Shown piece after piece: positions 52,522 through 64,000 of a stretch of DNA of 64,000 bases (position 1 is its first letter; every line of letters begins with the position of its first letter). The stretch covers positions 3,810,615 to 3,874,614 of the forward strand of contig CCMO02000001.1 of NCBI GenBank assembly GCA_000751295.2, in the 5' to 3' direction. The notes beneath the pieces were generated by a model. That model searched no databases, was not told the DNA's origin, and was given only the letters and a program-made list of their open reading frames with translations. Source of the stretch: a bacterium YEK0313. Its GTDB lineage: Bacteria; Pseudomonadota; Alphaproteobacteria; Rhizobiales; Phreatobacteraceae. The translations under genes and the position numbers were made by a program.

Positions 52522-53300
52522 GGCTCCGCGTCCTCTCCGCCTGCGCCGGTCCCCTGCCCGGCAGCCACGGCTGCCGGGGAAGTGTCGGCCCAGACGCCTT
52601 CGCGCACAAGCACGGCGGTCGCCGCGGCGATTTCCGCCTGGCGCTTGGCCGAACCCTGGCCGCGGCCGGCAGCGAGGCCGGGCACCAGCACTTCCATGGT
52701 GAAGACCGGAGCGTGATCCGGCCCGGTGCGCTCGACCACCTGATAGACCGGTGTCGGCAGGCCCCGGCCCTGCACCCATTCCTGCAATTCGCTCTTGGCG
52801 TCGCGCTTGTGCGCCGGGCCGACCGCCACCCGGTCGCGCCAGTTGCGTACGACGAGCGCCTCGGCCGCCGGCCAGCCGCCGTCGAGATAGACCGCGCCGA
52901 TCACCGCCTCTGCAAGGTCGGCGAGCACACTCGCCCGCCGCCCGACCTGGCTCGCGCTTTCGGTCGGTCCGACCTTGATCCCGGCACCGAGATCGAGCTC
53001 GGCGGCAACCGCGGCGCAGGTTTCGGCCCGCACCAGGTCCGACAGGCGCCGCGACAGCGTGCCCTCGTCATCCGACGGCATCAGGCGGAACAGCATGTCG
53101 GCGACGGCCAGGCCGAGCACGCGGTCGCCCAGGAATTCCAGGCGCTGATAGGACTTGTCGCGCTTGTCCGCGCCGCTCACCGCGCTCGGGTGGGTCAGCG
53201 CGCGCGCCAGGAGGTCCTTGTCGGCGAAGACATGGCCGATCCGCGCCTCGATATTGGCCAGACTCGGTCGGATCGGTTTCGGTTTGCGTCCCGGAGCCAA
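52518..53300 (-). CDS. rnc: Ribonuclease III
   Basis: RNase III cuts double-stranded RNA in rRNA and mRNA processing. The 260-residue protein has the signature QRLEFLGDRVLGLAVADMLF, the metal-binding D/E pair in LADLAEAVIGAVYLDGG, and a C-terminal dsRNA-binding domain (about 165-235: DAKSELQEWVQGRGLPTPVY ... GSAKRQAEIAAATAVL). The start is a TTG at 53300, 7 bases after lepB; no ATG fits. The last 30 residues are a Gly/Ala-rich tail. Confidence 0.93.
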   Translation of the reverse strand: MAPGRKPKPIRPSLANIEARIGHVFADKDLLARALTHPSAVSGADKRDKSYQRLEFLGDRVLGLAVADMLFRLMPSDDEGTLSRRLSDLVRAETCAAVAAELDLGAGIKVGPTESASQVGRRASVLADLAEAVIGAVYLDGGWPAAEALVVRNWRDRVAVGPAHKRDAKSELQEWVQGRGLPTPVYQVVERTGPDHAPVFTMEVLVPGLAAGRGQGSAKRQAEIAAATAVLVREGVWADTSPAAVAAGQGTGAGGEDAEP

Positions 53301-53307
53301 GAAGGTC

Positions 53308-54054
53308 TTACCTGACGATGGTGCCGAGCCTCGACCAGCGGATCGACCACGGCCAGCGCCAGAACGCCCAGGCCCGCTCGCCTTCCTCGATCGAGAAGAA
53401 CAGGATCTCCGCGCGGCCGACGAGATTTTCCATCGGGATCGGCCCGACCTGGCTCAGCACGCGGCTGTCGGTGGAATTGTCGCGGTTGTCGCCCATCATG
53501 AACAGGTGGCCCGGCGGCACCTCATAGACCCGCGTGTTGTCGTAGAAGCCGTTGTCGTAGAGATCGAGCGTCGTATAGGTCACGCCGTTTGGCAGCGTCT
53601 CGCGGAAGCGCCGGGTACGCGTTTCGCGGCCCTCCTCGACCTCGACGAAATCGTCGATCCGCTGGCGCTGGACCGGCACGCCATTGATGTGGACGGTGCC
53701 GCCCAGCACCTGGATCTTGTCGCCGGGCAGGCCGATCACGCGCTTGATGTAGTCAACATCGGGCTCGCGCGGCAGCCGGAAGACGACGACGTCGCCACGC
53801 TTCGGCACCGAGCCCCAGATCCGCCCCTCGAAGAGCCCCGGCGAGAACGGCAGGGAATAGCGCGAATAGCCGTAGGAATATTTGGACACGAACAGGTAGT
53901 CGCCGACCAGCAGCGTGTCCTTCATCGAGCCGGAGGGAATGTTGAACGGCTGGAACAGGAAGGTTCGGATCACCAGGGCGATCAACAGCGCATGGATGAC
54001 CACGCGGACGGTTTCGCCCATTCCGCCTTTGGCGGCCTTGCTGGTTTCAGCCAC
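53308..54054 (-). CDS. lepB: Signal peptidase I
   Basis: LepB cleaves signal peptides from exported proteins at the outer face of the inner membrane. The 248-residue protein has an N-terminal helix (VRVVIHALLIALVIRTFLFQ), the catalytic Ser in NIPSGSMKDTLLVGD, catalytic Lys in YIKRVIGLPGDK, and MMGDNRDNSTDSR. A GTG at 54054 is the start. First gene of the lepB-rnc-era-DUF1737 unit. Confidence 0.95.
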   Translation of the reverse strand: MAETSKAAKGGMGETVRVVIHALLIALVIRTFLFQPFNIPSGSMKDTLLVGDYLFVSKYSYGYSRYSLPFSPGLFEGRIWGSVPKRGDVVVFRLPREPDVDYIKRVIGLPGDKIQVLGGTVHINGVPVQRQRIDDFVEVEEGRETRTRRFRETLPNGVTYTTLDLYDNGFYDNTRVYEVPPGHLFMMGDNRDNSTDSRVLSQVGPIPMENLVGRAEILFFSIEEGERAWAFWRWPWSIRWSRLGTIVR

Positions 54055-54185
54055 TGTATCGCGTCCGTATTTCCCAGGGAGCCCGCCCTATAGCCCGCTT
54101 CGGCGCGCAGGCGCAATCGCGGCCAATGCGGAGCCGGCCAGCGCCGTCGCCGCACGACGGATCGTCCGCGCCGCGGCGGCCCGCC

Positions 54186-54698
54186 TCAGAAGTCGACGCG
54201 CTGGCGGTTCCTGAGCGAATTGCCCATCGTATCCCGCAGTTCGGGCGCGATCACGGGCGGCGGCGTGCCGGGGCCGGTCGGATCGGTCGCGACCGTGCTG
54301 CGCCGGCTGGGCAGCGTACGGTTGCGATCGACGACGGTCGGGATCGAGCCCGCGGTCTGGCCGCTGACAATGGTGCCGCCGAGTGCATTGCCGCCGGTGG
54401 CGCCGCCACGCGAGACCTGCGAGACATTGGAAAGGCCTGCGCTCTCGCGCGCGCCGGGGGCCCGCTGCATCGTGCTGCCCGCGGCATTCCAGGTCGTCGC
54501 GGAGGAGCCTGCCGCGCTGGTGGCGACCGGCGCCACCTGGGCGCTTGCGGCTCCCGCCGGGGGCAGCGCGCTGGCCGTCACCGGGGTGACCGGCGCCGCC
54601 TCGAGCCGCGACGGCGCCGCGGAGGAGGACGGCCCGTCACCGGACGACATGCAGCCGGCAAGCGCCGCGGCCGAAGCGATAACCACGAGAAGTCGCAT
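54186..54698 (-). CDS. Hypothetical lipoprotein rich in Ala, Ser, Pro
   Basis: The 170-residue protein has a signal peptide with a clear lipobox (MRLLVVIASAAALAGC, Cys16), then a low-complexity region rich in Ala, Ser, Pro and Gly, and a C-terminal basic end (LRDTMGNSLRNRQRVDF). No family recognised. The ATG at 54698 gives the signal peptide at the N terminus; the frame is open upstream. It lies upstream of lepB with a 131-base gap. Confidence 0.72.
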   Translation of the reverse strand: MRLLVVIASAAALAGCMSSGDGPSSSAAPSRLEAAPVTPVTASALPPAGAASAQVAPVATSAAGSSATTWNAAGSTMQRAPGARESAGLSNVSQVSRGGATGGNALGGTIVSGQTAGSIPTVVDRNRTLPSRRSTVATDPTGPGTPPPVIAPELRDTMGNSLRNRQRVDF

Positions 54699-54840
54699 GT
54701 GTGAAGATCCGATCAGGATGCCGATGCCATGCCGATACCCTACGCCCGGCCGCCTCCGCAATGCGGCTCGCGGCGCAATAGCGAAGCGTGGCCTGAATGC
54801 GGGCGCGGCGCCGGCAGGAGACGCTCCGCCCGTGGCCGCG

Positions 54841-55482
54841 CTATGCCGCAAGCGGTGCGGCCGGCATCAGGTCATAGGGAGGTTTCCAGCCCGGCAGCGC
54901 CGCAATGCGCTCGCGCCAGGCGTGGATATGCGGATGCGAGGCGGCCAGGTCGTAGCCGGTCTCCGCGATCGGGTAGAACATGTAGCCGGCGAGCGAGAAG
55001 TCGGCGATGGTCGGCCGGCCGCCGACCATGAAGGGCTGCTCGGCGAGATGCTTGTCGACGATGCCGAGCGCGCCGTCGATCCGGCTCCTGAGGAAGCTGA
55101 GCACGGCCGGATCGGCCGGCTTGCCCGACAGCGAGAACATGAACCGGTGGGTGGCGAAATAGCTGGTGAACTTGTGGTTGTCGAAGAGGATCCAGCGCAG
55201 GATCTCCAGCTCCTCGTCGAGGTCGGCGGGCCCGAATCTGCCGAGCTCGCGCGCGAGATAGGTGAGGATCACGCCTGACTGGCTGTAGCGCCGGCCGGCA
55301 TGTTCCAGCACCGGCGCCTCGCCCATCGCATTGACCTCGGCGCGCCAGCTCGGCTCCCGCGTCGCGCCGCGGAAGAAGTCGACGACGACCGGTTCCCAGT
55401 CGAGGTCGCACAGGGCGAGCATGAGCGCCACCTTGTACGAATTGCCCGACTGGGCGAAGCAATGAAGTCGGTAGTCAGGCAA
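54841..55482 (-). CDS. Glutathione S-transferase family protein
   Basis: The 213-residue protein has a thioredoxin-like N-terminal domain (about 1-78: YRLHCFAQSGNSYKVALMLA, MGEAPVLEHAGRRYSQSGVI with the cis-Pro and the GSH-binding S-x-x-I) and a helical C-terminal domain with GRPTIADFSLAGYMFY (N-capping box). Glutathione conjugation or a related reaction is likely. TTG start at 55482 with AGAGG 7 bases upstream; no nearby ATG fits. Confidence 0.88.
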   Translation of the reverse strand: MPDYRLHCFAQSGNSYKVALMLALCDLDWEPVVVDFFRGATREPSWRAEVNAMGEAPVLEHAGRRYSQSGVILTYLARELGRFGPADLDEELEILRWILFDNHKFTSYFATHRFMFSLSGKPADPAVLSFLRSRIDGALGIVDKHLAEQPFMVGGRPTIADFSLAGYMFYPIAETGYDLAASHPHIHAWRERIAALPGWKPPYDLMPAAPLAA

Positions 55483-55547
55483 TCGGCACCTCTTGGCTCA
55501 CCCCGCGGACGACTCCGTTCAATTTCACTTGATCGACATGTCTTGTC

Positions 55548-55577
55548 GAAAAAGTGGCGGCCCTCGGAGGGCCGCCA
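55548..55577 (-). terminator. Terminator after the small Pro-rich lipoprotein gene
   Basis: GGCGGCCCT (55556-55564) pairs exactly with AGGGCCGCC (55568-55576) around CGG. On the minus strand the stem is followed by ACTTTTTCG. It lies 25 bases past the lipoprotein stop. Confidence 0.8.
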
Positions 55578-55601
55578 GAAACGTGCGCCGGAGCGACGCC
55601 G

Positions 55602-55796
55602 TCAGCGCCGGCGGCGCGAGGTTCCCGCGGCCTGGGACGGCTGGGACGGCGTGCCGAGCGCCGGATCGGGCGGCAGGGGCGGCGGCGTCGCGTTGACGAC
55701 GGGAGCGGCGGGCGGTGCCGGCGGCGGGTTCTGGGCGCAGCCGGCTATGGCCAAAGCCAAGAGGACGGCGCAAGCGAGCGCGGCCTTCTTCTGCAT
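55602..55796 (-). CDS. Small proline-rich lipoprotein
   Basis: The 64-residue protein has a signal peptide with lipobox (LLALAIAGC, Cys20) followed by a Pro/Ala-rich tail (NPPPAPPAAPVVNATPPPLP) and a basic end SRRRR. No family recognised; a cell-envelope spacer or structural role is only a guess. A good terminator follows. Confidence 0.7.
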   Translation of the reverse strand: MQKKAALACAVLLALAIAGCAQNPPPAPPAAPVVNATPPPLPPDPALGTPSQPSQAAGTSRRRR

Positions 55797-55967
55797 GGTG
55801 ATCGGTCCTCGTCCTGGTCAGTCGAAGCCGGCCGCGGCCGGCACCGCCGATCATCGCTGGACCCGAAGAGCCGGCTCAACAGCTCCGCTCCCGATGCGCC
55901 ATGCGCCAGACCGGCACCGTCAGGGGATAACGTAAGCCGGTCTGGCCTGTCCAGGTCACCGAAGCCG

Positions 55968-56294
55968 TCAGCGCGCTTCGACCCTCCCCTCGCCGATGAG
56001 ATTGCCAAGGCTCCTGCAGCGGATCACCGTCGCCTTGACGATCCTGTCCTTGCGAAATTCGCCGAGATCGATCATCTCGCGTACGCACAAAGCCACCATG
56101 CGATGCTGGCGGCTTCTGCGCTTGGTGATCGCAAGCTCTGCACAGGCGTCTCTGTAGGCCTCCCTCGCCACCAGCACTTCTTCTCGGGGTAACGAACCCT
56201 CATCGAATGCATAGCGAATATGGGTCAAGTTCAGCTCCTCGTGATGGAGCGCGCGAGCTCGTTCCTCTCGCTGTCGCCGGTGCGCCCAATACAT
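55968..56294 (-). CDS. Hypothetical charged protein
   Basis: The 108-residue product is rich in Arg, Glu and His (WAHRRQREERARALHHEELN, REAYRDACAELAITKRRSRQ, LCVREMIDLGEFRKDRIVKA) and looks helical. No family recognised and no strong ribosome site. An upstream in-frame start at 56450 would add a Cys/Arg-rich stretch with no clear domain. It is the best candidate in the 759-base space between the lipoprotein and MotA-like genes. Confidence 0.4.
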   Translation of the reverse strand: MYWAHRRQREERARALHHEELNLTHIRYAFDEGSLPREEVLVAREAYRDACAELAITKRRSRQHRMVALCVREMIDLGEFRKDRIVKATVIRCRSLGNLIGEGRVEAR

Positions 56295-56553
56295 GCCCGG
56301 CGATCGGCGAACGCTACGCCGTGGCGATGCGCCAAGGCAAATCACAAAAGAGGCCATGCCTGCCCAGCCGGCCAGGGCGGATCGACGCAGGTTGCAGACC
56401 GCGAAGCATTTTGCGAGCCGGACCAAGCGCTTGGCGATAAGTCTTTGCAAACAGGGCGCATTCGGCCGAGGTAACGTTAAGGGGCCTTTAATGCCCCTCC
56501 CCTAGGGTTGCAGCCGGTCGATCACATGCAGGGGCCCGGGGGCGGAACCACCT

Positions 56554-57324
56554 ATGGATATCGCGACAATACTGGGCCTGGTCGGCGCAGTGGTGACGAT
56601 TGTCACGCTGATCATGATCGACGGCGGCAATTTTGCTCAATATTTCGACAAGCACGCAGTCATCATCATCTTCGGCGGCGCTTTCGCGGCGACGCTGACG
56701 CGCTATCCGCTTCCCGTCGTCCTGCATGGCATTCCCATGGGCTTCCGCTGCGCGCTCGGCATGCGCCGGATCAGCCATCGCGACCTCGTCGAGGAGATCG
56801 CCAAGATCGCCGACGTCGCGCGCAAGCAGGGACCGAACGCGCTGGAAAAGCTGGAAGTGGCCGATCCGACGCTCGCCCAGGGCGTGCGCTACATCGCCGA
56901 CGGCTACGATGCCGACTTCATCCGCACGGCGATGGAGACGGAAAAGGACAACATCTACATCCAGCTCGACGAGGCGCAGAAGATCTACCGCTCGATCGGC
57001 GACTGCGCCCCGGCCTTCGGCATGATCGGCACGCTGCTCGGCATGGTGAACATGTTCGCCAACATGACCGACCCCTCGAAGCTCGGCCCGATCATGGCCA
57101 TGGCGCTGATCGCGACCCTCTACGGCGCCGTCGTCGCCAACATGGTCTGCATGCCGATCGCCGACAAATGCCACGTCAAGATGATCGAGGAAGACATCGC
57201 CCGCTCGATCATCATCGACGGCGTCGTGCAGATCCGCAATCAGAAGAGCCCGCAGATCGTCAAGGAGATGCTGCTCGCCTATCTGACCGATCACGACCGC
57301 AACGAGCTGGCGGAAGCCGCCTGA
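56554..57324 (+). CDS. MotA-like proton/sodium channel stator protein
   Basis: The 256-residue protein has four predicted membrane helices and the MotA/PomA pattern: MDIATILGLVGAVVTIVTLI, KHAVIIIFGGAFAATLTRYP, GDCAPAFGMIGTLLGMVNMF and MALIATLYGAVVANMVCMPI, with the cytoplasmic loop carrying charged residues. It starts ATG with GGGCGGAACC upstream. The gene is 7 bases before a MotB-like gene; no flagellar gene lies nearby, so the pair may power something other than a flagellum. Confidence 0.9.
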   Translation: MDIATILGLVGAVVTIVTLIMIDGGNFAQYFDKHAVIIIFGGAFAATLTRYPLPVVLHGIPMGFRCALGMRRISHRDLVEEIAKIADVARKQGPNALEKLEVADPTLAQGVRYIADGYDADFIRTAMETEKDNIYIQLDEAQKIYRSIGDCAPAFGMIGTLLGMVNMFANMTDPSKLGPIMAMALIATLYGAVVANMVCMPIADKCHVKMIEEDIARSIIIDGVVQIRNQKSPQIVKEMLLAYLTDHDRNELAEAA

Positions 57325-57331
57325 GGATCCC

Positions 57332-58156
57332 ATGGCCAAGCGTAAGGGTGGAGGTCACGCGGGCGGTCACGGCTGGTTCGTCACCTTCGCGGATCTGATG
57401 GGCCTCCTGATGTCCTTCTTCGTCGTGCTGGTGGCGACCTCGAACCAGGACGAGCGCAAGAAGCACATGATGACCGGCTCGTTCCGGGAGGCTTTCGGCA
57501 CGACCAACAACACGCAGATGACCGGCATGATCGAGCTAAACGGCGTGCCGATGCGTCCGCACGTCCAGAACGTCTCGCCGTCGCCGGACTCGCCGTCCGA
57601 CCGGCCGGGCCCGCAGTCGCATCGCGACGATCCGAACGGCCACAACCTGCAGGCCGACCGGCAGATGGCGCTCGCCGCGGCGAGCCTGCGCCAAGCCCTG
57701 CAGGCCTTTCCGGAAATCGCAGAGATTTCCAAGAACATCATCATGGAGGAACGGCCCGACGGCCTCGACCTGCAGATCGTCGACCAGGACGGCCGCGCCA
57801 TGTTCCCGCCCGACGGCCGCGAACCCTATGAGCGCACGCGCCGCCTGATCGCGGCGATCACGCCGGCCCTGCGCCAGTTGCCGAACCGGATCACCATTAC
57901 CGGCCACACTTCCAGCGCGCGCGTCCTCGGCCGGCCCGGCTACGGCGCCTGGGACCTCACCGCCGACCGCGCCAATGCAGTGCGCATGATCATGGAGGAG
58001 AACGGCCTGTCGAACGACCGTGTCTTCGCGGTGACCGGCAAGGCCGATACCGATCCGCTCTTCCCCGACGATCCCTATCTTGCCGCCAACCGGCGCATCT
58101 CCATCCTCCTGATGAAGGAAGCGCCGGTCGCGCCGCGGGCGATCCTCGGCCGCTGA
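57332..58156 (+). CDS. MotB-like stator protein with OmpA-type peptidoglycan-binding domain
   Basis: The 274-residue protein has one N-terminal helix with the ion-binding Asp in WFVTFADLMGLLMSFFVVLV, a Pro/Ser-rich plug or linker (about 70-110), and an OmpA-like domain (about 150-265: ITITGHTSSARVLGRPGYGA, DLTADRANAVRMIMEENGLS, NRRISILLM) that should anchor to peptidoglycan. It is the partner of the MotA-like gene. Confidence 0.9.
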   Translation: MAKRKGGGHAGGHGWFVTFADLMGLLMSFFVVLVATSNQDERKKHMMTGSFREAFGTTNNTQMTGMIELNGVPMRPHVQNVSPSPDSPSDRPGPQSHRDDPNGHNLQADRQMALAAASLRQALQAFPEIAEISKNIIMEERPDGLDLQIVDQDGRAMFPPDGREPYERTRRLIAAITPALRQLPNRITITGHTSSARVLGRPGYGAWDLTADRANAVRMIMEENGLSNDRVFAVTGKADTDPLFPDDPYLAANRRISILLMKEAPVAPRAILGR

Positions 58157-58159
58157 CGC

Positions 58160-59017
58160 TCAGCCGTCGGCCGTCTCCCAGCCGATCTCGGCGAGGAAAC
58201 CCTGGACCGTCGCGTTGAACAGCGCCGGGCGCTCGAAATAGACGGAATGGCCGGAGACCGGCACCACGACGCAGCGCGCTTTCGGCAAGGAGCCGGCGAC
58301 CAGCTCGATGCCGCGTGGGCAGATCAGCAGATCCTCCTCGCCGATCACGAACAGCGCCGGGCAGGTGATGCGCGCGGCATCCTCGGCCCCGCGCACCCGC
58401 ATGGCGCGGATGCGGTTGCCCACCTCGTTCTTGTCGAGACCGAAAGTCAGCCGGTCGACCGCCTGGTAGAGCGCGTGGATGTCGGGCTGTTCGTCGGCCA
58501 TGCGCGCGCCGGCGGCACGGTGGATGCCGCGCTCGGCCAGCCGAGCGATCTGCTGCGGCGCGCTGGCGCGCCAGGCCTTAACCTTCGGGTCGTCGAAACG
58601 GTCATAGTCGAACGAGCCGGATGTGCAGGCCATGACGATGCCGGCGACGCGGTCGGGCGCCGCGAGCACCGTCTCCACCGCGGTCCAGCCGCCCATGGAC
58701 TGGCCGGCGATCACGGTGCGCTCGATGCCCAGATGGTCCATGAGGGCGAGAAGGTCGCCGGCATAGAGCGTCGGGTCGGGCCGGCCGCCCGGCGCCGTCG
58801 AGGGCGCGAAGCCGCGATGGGCGAAGGTCACCACCCGATGGCGCTCGGCGAAGACCGGCGCCGACTGCCACCAGCTCAGATGATTGCCGCCCAGGCCATG
58901 GGCGAAAACGATGGCCGGCCCCTCGCCGGCAACCTCGTAATGGATCACGGCCCCGTCCGGCCGGACGAGGCGGCCGGCTTCGAAGGCGGGCAAGGGTCTG
59001 GTCTTGGACTGCGGCAT
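58160..59017 (-). CDS. Alpha/beta-fold hydrolase
   Basis: The 285-residue protein has the alpha/beta hydrolase triad: nucleophile Ser in VIAGQSMGGWTAVE, acid in VIGEEDLLICP, and His in VSGHSVYFERP. The oxyanion region is FAHGLGGNHLSWW. The substrate is unknown. The ATG at 59017 gives the natural N terminus; it ends 3 bases from the converging MotB-like gene. Confidence 0.88.
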   Translation of the reverse strand: MPQSKTRPLPAFEAGRLVRPDGAVIHYEVAGEGPAIVFAHGLGGNHLSWWQSAPVFAERHRVVTFAHRGFAPSTAPGGRPDPTLYAGDLLALMDHLGIERTVIAGQSMGGWTAVETVLAAPDRVAGIVMACTSGSFDYDRFDDPKVKAWRASAPQQIARLAERGIHRAAGARMADEQPDIHALYQAVDRLTFGLDKNEVGNRIRAMRVRGAEDAARITCPALFVIGEEDLLICPRGIELVAGSLPKARCVVVPVSGHSVYFERPALFNATVQGFLAEIGWETADG

Positions 59018-59157
59018 GGCGTCTCCTCCCGCGGCCGAGCCTAAACCGCGGTTCGGGTCGCCGGAAGGGCAGGCCGCGCGCATTCCTGCTGTTCCCCGCG
59101 CCTCTTTCGCCGACTGCCGCGGCCGGTCATGATCGCCGGACAACAGGGAGGAACCTC

Positions 59158-60246
59158 ATGGCCGTCGTCGATGCCGAACGTCTCGTGACGCTGGTCGCCG
59201 CCATTTTCGAAGCGGCGGGCTGCGCACCGGTGGAGGCCGCCGCCATCGGCCGCTATCTGACCGAAGCCAATCTGACCGGCCATGACAGCCATGGCGTCGC
59301 CCGCGTCCAGCGCTATGTCGACTGGCTCGCCGAGGGCAAGGTGGAGGCCGGCAAGAGCGTCACGGCGATCGTCGACACGCCCTCGCTCGCCGTGCTGGAC
59401 GGCCATTACGGCTTCGGCCAGACGGTCGGTCCGCAGGCGGTGAAGATCGGCATCGCCAAGGCCAAGGCGCAGGGCCTCGCCGCCGTCGCCCTGCGCCATG
59501 CCGGGCATCTCGGCCGGATCGGCGATTTTGCCGAAATGGCGGCGGCGGAAGGCCTCGTCTCGATCCATTTCGTCAATGTCGTGGGCTCGATCCTGGTCGC
59601 GCCCTTCGGCGGCGTCGACCGGCGGATCTCGACGGCACCCTATTGCATCGGCGTGCCGCGGCCGGGAGCTGCGCCCCTGCTGCTCGATTTCGCCACCTCG
59701 CTGGTCGCGGAGGGCAAGGTCCTGGTCGCCTCCATGGGCGGCAAGCCGGTGCCGCCGGACGCCCTGATCGCCCCCGACGGCAGCAAGAGCGGCGATCCCG
59801 CCGTGCTCTACGGCCCCTATCCGCAAGGACCGGGCACGCGCGACCCGATGCGCGGCCCGGGTGCCATCAGGGCCTTCGGCGAGCACAAGGGCTCGGGCCT
59901 CGCCTTCATGTGCGAGATCCTCGGCGGCGCGCTGACCGGCGCCGGCACGACCGGCCCCGACAAGCGCTTCTGCAACGGCATGATGTCGATCTATGTCGAC
60001 CCGCGCGTGGTCGATCCCGACGGCTTCTTCCCTGCCGAATGCGCCGACTATGTCGCCTATTACAAGAGCGCCCGGCCGGTCGAGGCTGGCGGCGAGGTCC
60101 TGGTTCCGGGCGAGGCCGAACAGCGCTCCAAGGCGAAGAAGCTGAAGGACGGCATTCCGCTCTCGGATGGCACCTGGGATTCGATCGTCGCGACCGCTCG
60201 CCGGCTCGGGCTCGACGACGGCCACATCCGGGCGGCGCTGCGCTGA
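59158..60246 (+). CDS. Malate/L-lactate dehydrogenase family oxidoreductase (Ldh2 type)
   Basis: The 362-residue NAD(P)H-dependent protein belongs to the family of YlbC/Ldh2-like, malate, ureidoglycolate and sulfolactate dehydrogenases: LTGHDSHGVARVQRYVDWL (catalytic His-Ser region), the block DGHYGFGQTVGPQAVKIGIA, LRHAGHLGRIGDFAEMAAAE and GEHKGSGLAFMCEILGGALT. GGGAGGA precedes the ATG. Substrate cannot be set. Confidence 0.9.
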   Translation: MAVVDAERLVTLVAAIFEAAGCAPVEAAAIGRYLTEANLTGHDSHGVARVQRYVDWLAEGKVEAGKSVTAIVDTPSLAVLDGHYGFGQTVGPQAVKIGIAKAKAQGLAAVALRHAGHLGRIGDFAEMAAAEGLVSIHFVNVVGSILVAPFGGVDRRISTAPYCIGVPRPGAAPLLLDFATSLVAEGKVLVASMGGKPVPPDALIAPDGSKSGDPAVLYGPYPQGPGTRDPMRGPGAIRAFGEHKGSGLAFMCEILGGALTGAGTTGPDKRFCNGMMSIYVDPRVVDPDGFFPAECADYVAYYKSARPVEAGGEVLVPGEAEQRSKAKKLKDGIPLSDGTWDSIVATARRLGLDDGHIRAALR

Positions 60247-60262
60247 CGGGAGGGCCCGGCGG

Positions 60263-64000
<3,738 letters not shown>

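Overview
The window is a GC-rich (mostly 60-70 percent by eye), gene-dense chromosomal segment of an alphaproteobacterium, most likely from the order Hyphomicrobiales (Rhizobiales). Support: the tuf / tRNA-Trp / secE / nusG block; a coaD / two cyclophilins / queA / tgt run; a serS / surE / pcm / LysM-M23 / DUF815 / yajC / secD / secF / Mth938 / phytoene-synthase-like block; lepB / rnc / era / recO; and a GTTC-N7-GTTC LexA box between ssb and uvrA. Genus cannot be fixed from sequence reading alone. No rRNA, prophage, insertion sequence, integrase or CRISPR array was seen.

Layout. 1-4.5 kb (mostly minus): nusG, secE, a two-gene toxin-antitoxin module set between secE and tRNA-Trp, tRNA-Trp, tuf, then a divergent MAPEG / HxlR pair and tRNA-Gly. 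4.5-9.6 kb: a complete peptide-type ABC importer operon (binding protein, two permeases, fused double ATPase). 9.6-15.9 kb: accessory metabolism (MFS, DUF2848, cupin, DUF2798, FAD monooxygenase), a very histidine-rich secreted protein, and a PPK2 kinase. 15.9-20 kb: queuosine genes tgt and queA, two cyclophilins, coaD. 20-31 kb: M20 peptidase, MFS / LysR divergent pair, gyrA, MarC-type membrane protein, two GNATs, a periplasmic binding protein, a Bcr/CflA-like exporter and a DUF2306 protein. 31-37 kb: divergent ssb and uvrA around an SOS box, MgtC/DUF4010 membrane protein, DUF1127 peptide. 37-48 kb: secretion and envelope block (Sec accessory proteins, two homologues of mitochondrial complex I assembly factors, DUF815 ATPase, NlpD-like protein) followed by pcm, surE, serS and recO. 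48-55 kb: an autotransporter lying in the opposite direction between recO and era, then DUF1737, era, rnc, lepB. 55-60 kb: GST, small lipoproteins, a MotA/MotB-like pair, alpha/beta hydrolase, Ldh2-type dehydrogenase. 60.2-64 kb: the 3' part of a very large tandem-repeat surface protein that runs off the window edge.

How it fits together: most of the window is housekeeping (translation, DNA gyrase, SOS repair, Sec secretion, tRNA modification). Accessory material is inserted into otherwise conserved blocks at three places: the toxin-antitoxin module, the autotransporter, and the giant repeat protein at the right edge. I found no clearly new multi-gene system. The most distinctive observations are a tRNA-guanine transglycosylase lacking three of four expected zinc ligands, a GyrA with unusual residues at both main quinolone positions, a 183-residue two-type super-repeat in the giant surface protein, the histidine-rich secreted protein, and a possible SOS-controlled 50-residue peptide ahead of uvrA. 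Start codons were chosen by ribosome-binding site and family alignment from memory; several GTG/TTG starts are inferred.
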